64,000 nt of DNA from CAZQIC01 sp964593555 (GTDB taxonomy: Bacteria > Bacteroidota > Bacteroidia > JAFLBG01). The stretch spans positions 1-64,000 of the forward strand of contig CAZQIC010000009.1 of assembly GCA_964593555.1 (NCBI GenBank), read 5' to 3'. Of this stretch, positions 61,110-64,000 are shown in pieces. The notes beneath the pieces are model-generated. The model made no database searches and had not been told where the DNA came from. It saw nothing but the letters and a program-made list of their open reading frames with translations. Numbering within the stretch: position 1 is the stretch's first letter; the number at the start of each line of letters is the position of its first letter. The position numbers and the translations under genes are program-made.

Positions 61110-62511
61110 AAGAACCTATTTTTTTATGCAAATCAATTAATACATCCGTTTGAAAAAACAAGTTGTCTTCTGCCAACACCCCAACAAGAATGAGATTTTT
61201 CAGGTTCATCTTTCTTATTTTGTTTCTGATTTTTTTTAGCCCCAAAATATTATTAACAGAAGGCATTGGAAAACCACTATCCAGAATTTCAGCTTTGGCA
61301 AAAAGAACTTTAGTTCCAGGCTGAGTAATATTAAACTCAAATAATTCTTTAGTTGCCATTTCCTCAAGATTTACTCTCTTCGAAATCAGTTCATCATCAA
61401 TTAACAATTCAATACATATTGGATAACCGCCATTTCTTTGAGCGCCGCTTGAATAATTAATATAATTCGTTAATCTAAATGTGTTAAATTTTTTATCATA
61501 ACAAAAGAAATAGTACAGATCACCTATCTCCAACTTTTTATCCAACAAAAGATTTACAATAACTGTTTTTAGCGGTTTATCAGATTTTATCCCAGTGAAA
61601 TCAACATTTAAATATTTTCCGAGCATTGGAATATTCCCTGTCCACATCATCAACTCAACATCATTAATAAAAGAATTGCCAGAGCCTTGTTTTAACTCTA
61701 TCTTTTTAATTCTATTATCAGCATTTACAATGCCTGCCAATTGTGTATCATTCAAAATTGTAACACCGGCATTTTTTAGTTTCTTTTCAATAGCATCAAC
61801 AACCCTATAGGCACCATATTTAACAGGATATATAGCCTTTCTTAAAGACGATCTTTCCAATGGCAGGCTACGTTGATCACTCCATGCAATTCTATCCCTC
61901 AATACTCTTGACTGAGTTAGTTCAGCAACTAAGGCTTCATCACAAAAAGCAATACGGCTCATAGGAGTAAACAATGTTGCCATATAATCAAGATCCTTAC
62001 AACTTTTCTTATGTATTTTCTCCAGAGATGGTACAATAGTGTTTTCTGCAGTAATTTTCCCGAACCTTTTTACAGCATAATCATATGCGTTGGAATTAAC
62101 ATCATTTTCTGAAACAACTCCGTTGTCAAGATGTTCTAGAAAATCAGTTAAAGATTCTTTATAGTTTTCAGGAGTGAGACTACGCAAATCAATATAAGGG
62201 GTATTTGGCTGGAGTTTGCCGTTGATATATATCCCTGCCAAATCTCTTTTAGGACCATCAAGAATCTGCCATTCTTCTTTAGGCAAGAGATCAAACATAA
62301 TATCATCCAATTGTTTTATACCGGTCTCCAAAAAATTATGCATCCCGTAGTCAAAATCTCCAAAGTCTTCATAATTGAATCTCCTGAGCAGTCCTCCAAT
62401 CTGTTGGTTCTTCTCTACCATTATAATATCCCTTCCCCTTCCCTTTTCACAAAGAAGCAAAGCAGAGACTAAGCCCGAAATACCAGTTCCGTTTATAACA
62501 ATTGCACCCAC
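61102..62511 (-). CDS. FAD-dependent oxidoreductase (amine-oxidase/UGM-like)
   Basis: 469 residues. VINGTGISGLVSALLL at the N-terminus is the GxGxxG FAD site and VEKNQQIGGLLRRF the following E-x-GG. The domain layout resembles UDP-galactopyranose mutase and protoporphyrinogen oxidase relatives; it is longer than a typical UGM (about 370-390). If a mutase, it would give a furanose sugar; otherwise it could oxidise a sugar. It is 1 bp from the next gene, so it belongs to the operon. Confidence 0.72.
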   Translation of the reverse strand: MGAIVINGTGISGLVSALLLCEKGRGRDIIMVEKNQQIGGLLRRFNYEDFGDFDYGMHNFLETGIKQLDDIMFDLLPKEEWQILDGPKRDLAGIYINGKLQPNTPYIDLRSLTPENYKESLTDFLEHLDNGVVSENDVNSNAYDYAVKRFGKITAENTIVPSLEKIHKKSCKDLDYMATLFTPMSRIAFCDEALVAELTQSRVLRDRIAWSDQRSLPLERSSLRKAIYPVKYGAYRVVDAIEKKLKNAGVTILNDTQLAGIVNADNRIKKIELKQGSGNSFINDVELMMWTGNIPMLGKYLNVDFTGIKSDKPLKTVIVNLLLDKKLEIGDLYYFFCYDKKFNTFRLTNYINYSSGAQRNGGYPICIELLIDDELISKRVNLEEMATKELFEFNITQPGTKVLFAKAEILDSGFPMPSVNNILGLKKIRNKIRKMNLKNLILVGVLAEDNLFFQTDVLIDLHKKIGSYE

Positions 62512-62512
62512 A

Positions 62513-63553
62513 TTAATTTTTATTAACTATTGAACTATAAGGGACTACAAAAAAACCAGGATACTCCATTTCTAATTTTTCTTTTGTTGAATTTAAAATT
62601 TCCCGATTATTGATTTGAGTATAATAATAATAATTTTTATCTATAGTCCCCCAACGCTTTTTGAAAGTATATACACCATCCTGTGTAGCCCAAGTACCTC
62701 CCCAATTCCATAATTTATATCCCTTTTCTGATGCTTCTTTCATTGATTCAAAAATCAACAGGCTTAACGATTGTTTATCCCTATGTTCTTCTTTAATTAC
62801 AGGAGTATAATACTCTACCATGTCGCGAAAATAAAACAACAGCAATGCTGCTATTGGTTCATTATTATAACGGGCAATCCATATTTTAAAATCCTGGCCC
62901 GGAGTAAAATACTTCGGGATCTTTTCAAAAAAATCAGTGGACTTTGCTTTTCCTCCAATTGACTTCATGTTTTCAAAATGCGTGTTCATCAAAAAATTCA
63001 TTTGATCATTCTCAACGGAAATATTCATTTCAAATTTCATCGCCTTTCTTACCATATTTCTTGTCTTGGAATGAAACATCTCCATAAGTTTATCGCCGTG
63101 CCTATTATCAAAGTCTATCTTACTAAACTGCCCTATTCTGTAATCATCATAATTATGTGTAACCAATTTACTTAAATCAGCATTTGACAAGAGACCACTA
63201 ATCCATGTTGCTGAAGCAATTTCTTTTTTAACTGCAAGAAGATTATATTCATTTAATAGCATATCAATCACTTGTTGATCCTTCCCTAATGCACCACCAT
63301 TGCTACCGTAATATGGTGAAGAGTTAAGAACTTTACCTAGTTCTCCTTTTGATATCAACAAAGGTAAAAAACCAACCACTTCATCCTTATCATTAACTGC
63401 TATCAAATGATGTTGTTCGGAACGTAATAAATCGGTTACAAAAAAAAGATATTTTAGCGAATGAAAGAACATGCTTTCCGGATGAGAGGATATAAACGAA
63501 GTAAGAGAAGAAAAATATTGCTCAGAATATTTTTTGACCGTTATTTCAGGCAT
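62513..63553 (-). CDS. FemAB/GNAT-fold transferase
   Basis: 346 residues. FHSKTRNMVRKAMKFEMNIS near residue 165 and KLWNWGGTWATQDGVYTFK near residue 295 are FemAB-like landmarks. It is the second such protein in the locus and differs strongly from the first, so it probably acts on another acceptor. Its start overlaps the upstream methyltransferase stop by 8 bp. Confidence 0.78.
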   Translation of the reverse strand: MPEITVKKYSEQYFSSLTSFISSHPESMFFHSLKYLFFVTDLLRSEQHHLIAVNDKDEVVGFLPLLISKGELGKVLNSSPYYGSNGGALGKDQQVIDMLLNEYNLLAVKKEIASATWISGLLSNADLSKLVTHNYDDYRIGQFSKIDFDNRHGDKLMEMFHSKTRNMVRKAMKFEMNISVENDQMNFLMNTHFENMKSIGGKAKSTDFFEKIPKYFTPGQDFKIWIARYNNEPIAALLLFYFRDMVEYYTPVIKEEHRDKQSLSLLIFESMKEASEKGYKLWNWGGTWATQDGVYTFKKRWGTIDKNYYYYTQINNREILNSTKEKLEMEYPGFFVVPYSSIVNKN

Positions 63554-64000
63554 TATGATAAATATTGTCCGGACGAATAATTGTTTGGTCTTTAAAAATT
63601 GTAATCGTGTATTCGTACGGCATATATGATTGATCTATGACAATACGTTTGGATAAATTTGCGGAGACAAAAGTGCAAAGTTCTGCAACATTTTGATGGT
63701 ATGCTCCTTCCTGCATAAAATCCACAGCATCTGTCATAAAATTAACAGATAAAAATACGTTGGAAAAATTAAACAAACTTGTTATAGCTTCAAACACTTT
63801 TTCTTTATGCTTTTTTACATCAGCATTAAACAGAATATTGAACACACCCGAAGCCACGATGTAGTCATATTTTCCCTTGATCTCAACTGCATCATCTATT
63901 AAAAGAAACTCTGCATTAGGATATTTTTTTCTATCAGCGGTAATAAATTCAGGTAATATATCTGCTCCTGTGTATTTCACATCTCTATACTTGGTGTTCA
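63546..64000 (-). CDS. SAM-dependent methyltransferase, N-terminus beyond window
   Basis: The frame is open to the window edge: residues NTKYRDVKYTGADILPEF precede the first visible GTG at 63980, so that GTG is unlikely to be the real start. The visible part, about 151 residues, has GADILPEFI (post-I acidic residue), IDDAVEIKGKYDYIVASGVF (motif IV/V region) and a C-terminal beta strand YEYTITIF. Motif I is outside the window. Probably the next gene of the same operon. Confidence 0.7.
   Translation of the reverse strand, partial: NTKYRDVKYTGADILPEFITADRKKYPNAEFLLIDDAVEIKGKYDYIVASGVFNILFNADVKKHKEKVFEAITSLFNFSNVFLSVNFMTDAVDFMQEGAYHQNVAELCTFVSANLSKRIVIDQSYMPYEYTITIFKDQTIIRPDNIYHNA

Noticed and set aside
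1..64000. tRNA or rRNA genes
   Set aside because: The intergenic stretches were read for cloverleaf patterns and conserved rRNA segments and none was convincing. A covariance scan could still find a small RNA.

Overview
The window is chromosomal DNA from a member of the Bacteroidota. The clues are low GC content, a type IX secretion (T9SS) plug-domain protein, a kelch/PKD protein ending in a gliding-motility-type (CHU_C) sorting domain, a Bacteroidota-style M43 metalloprotease, DUF6089, many small lipoproteins, and matches to the Bacteroidota -7 promoter consensus TAnnTTTG. No rRNA, tRNA, CRISPR array, prophage or intact insertion sequence was recognised. Genus and order cannot be assigned from sequence alone.

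Layout. Positions 1-6900 (minus strand) hold a window-truncated secreted M43 protease. After it comes a conserved run of N-acetylmuramoyl-L-alanine amidase, MlaD/MCE protein, a membrane Fe-S protein, a CCG-domain Fe-S protein and a small conserved protein. Positions 6956-15860 carry lptD, a DASS-family carboxylate transporter, a lipoprotein, fmt, an HU gene with a clear terminator, a ureohydrolase, a TrmH-type methyltransferase and two small lipoproteins. Positions 15861-16683 are a gene-free stretch with a 272-bp tandem duplication built of inverted hairpin elements. Positions 16684-31700 carry an exported rhodanese-like protein, a MuiA-family protein, pruA, a lipoprotein with a probable one-base frameshift, apaG, the kelch/CHU_C protein facing the T9SS plug protein, mazG, a methyltransferase, a ZIP transporter, two small proteins, a peroxiredoxin, a GNAT enzyme and a DUF6089 protein.

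Positions 31777-42711 (minus strand) are mostly CoA-ester and oxo-acid metabolism. They include a class III CoA transferase, a PaaE-type reductase, a frameshifted alpha/beta hydrolase, a fused E1 oxo-acid dehydrogenase, an enoyl-CoA hydratase and a PaaZ-type bifunctional enzyme. A TPR-SpoIIE phosphatase sits between the last two. The other phenylacetate genes (ligase, epoxidase subunits A-D) are not in the window. Positions 42712-43226 contain a palindrome-rich dispersed element without a convincing gene. A small lipoprotein and a DUF885 protein follow.

From 45704 to the right edge, nineteen tightly packed minus-strand genes form a surface-glycan locus. It has a nucleotidylyltransferase, an epimerase and a SIS isomerase for activated sugar supply, three GT4 glycosyltransferases plus one unclassified and one GT-C-like membrane protein, and a PIG-L deacetylase next to an LpxD-like acyltransferase. 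It also has two sulfotransferases, a compact DegT-like protein, two FemAB/GNAT-like transferases, a NodB-like deacetylase, two methyltransferases and an FAD oxidoreductase. Transcription probably starts beyond the right edge. The expected product is a heavily decorated, possibly sulfated and acylated surface polysaccharide. This locus is the best candidate for an undescribed system, but its product is inferred from gene families only.
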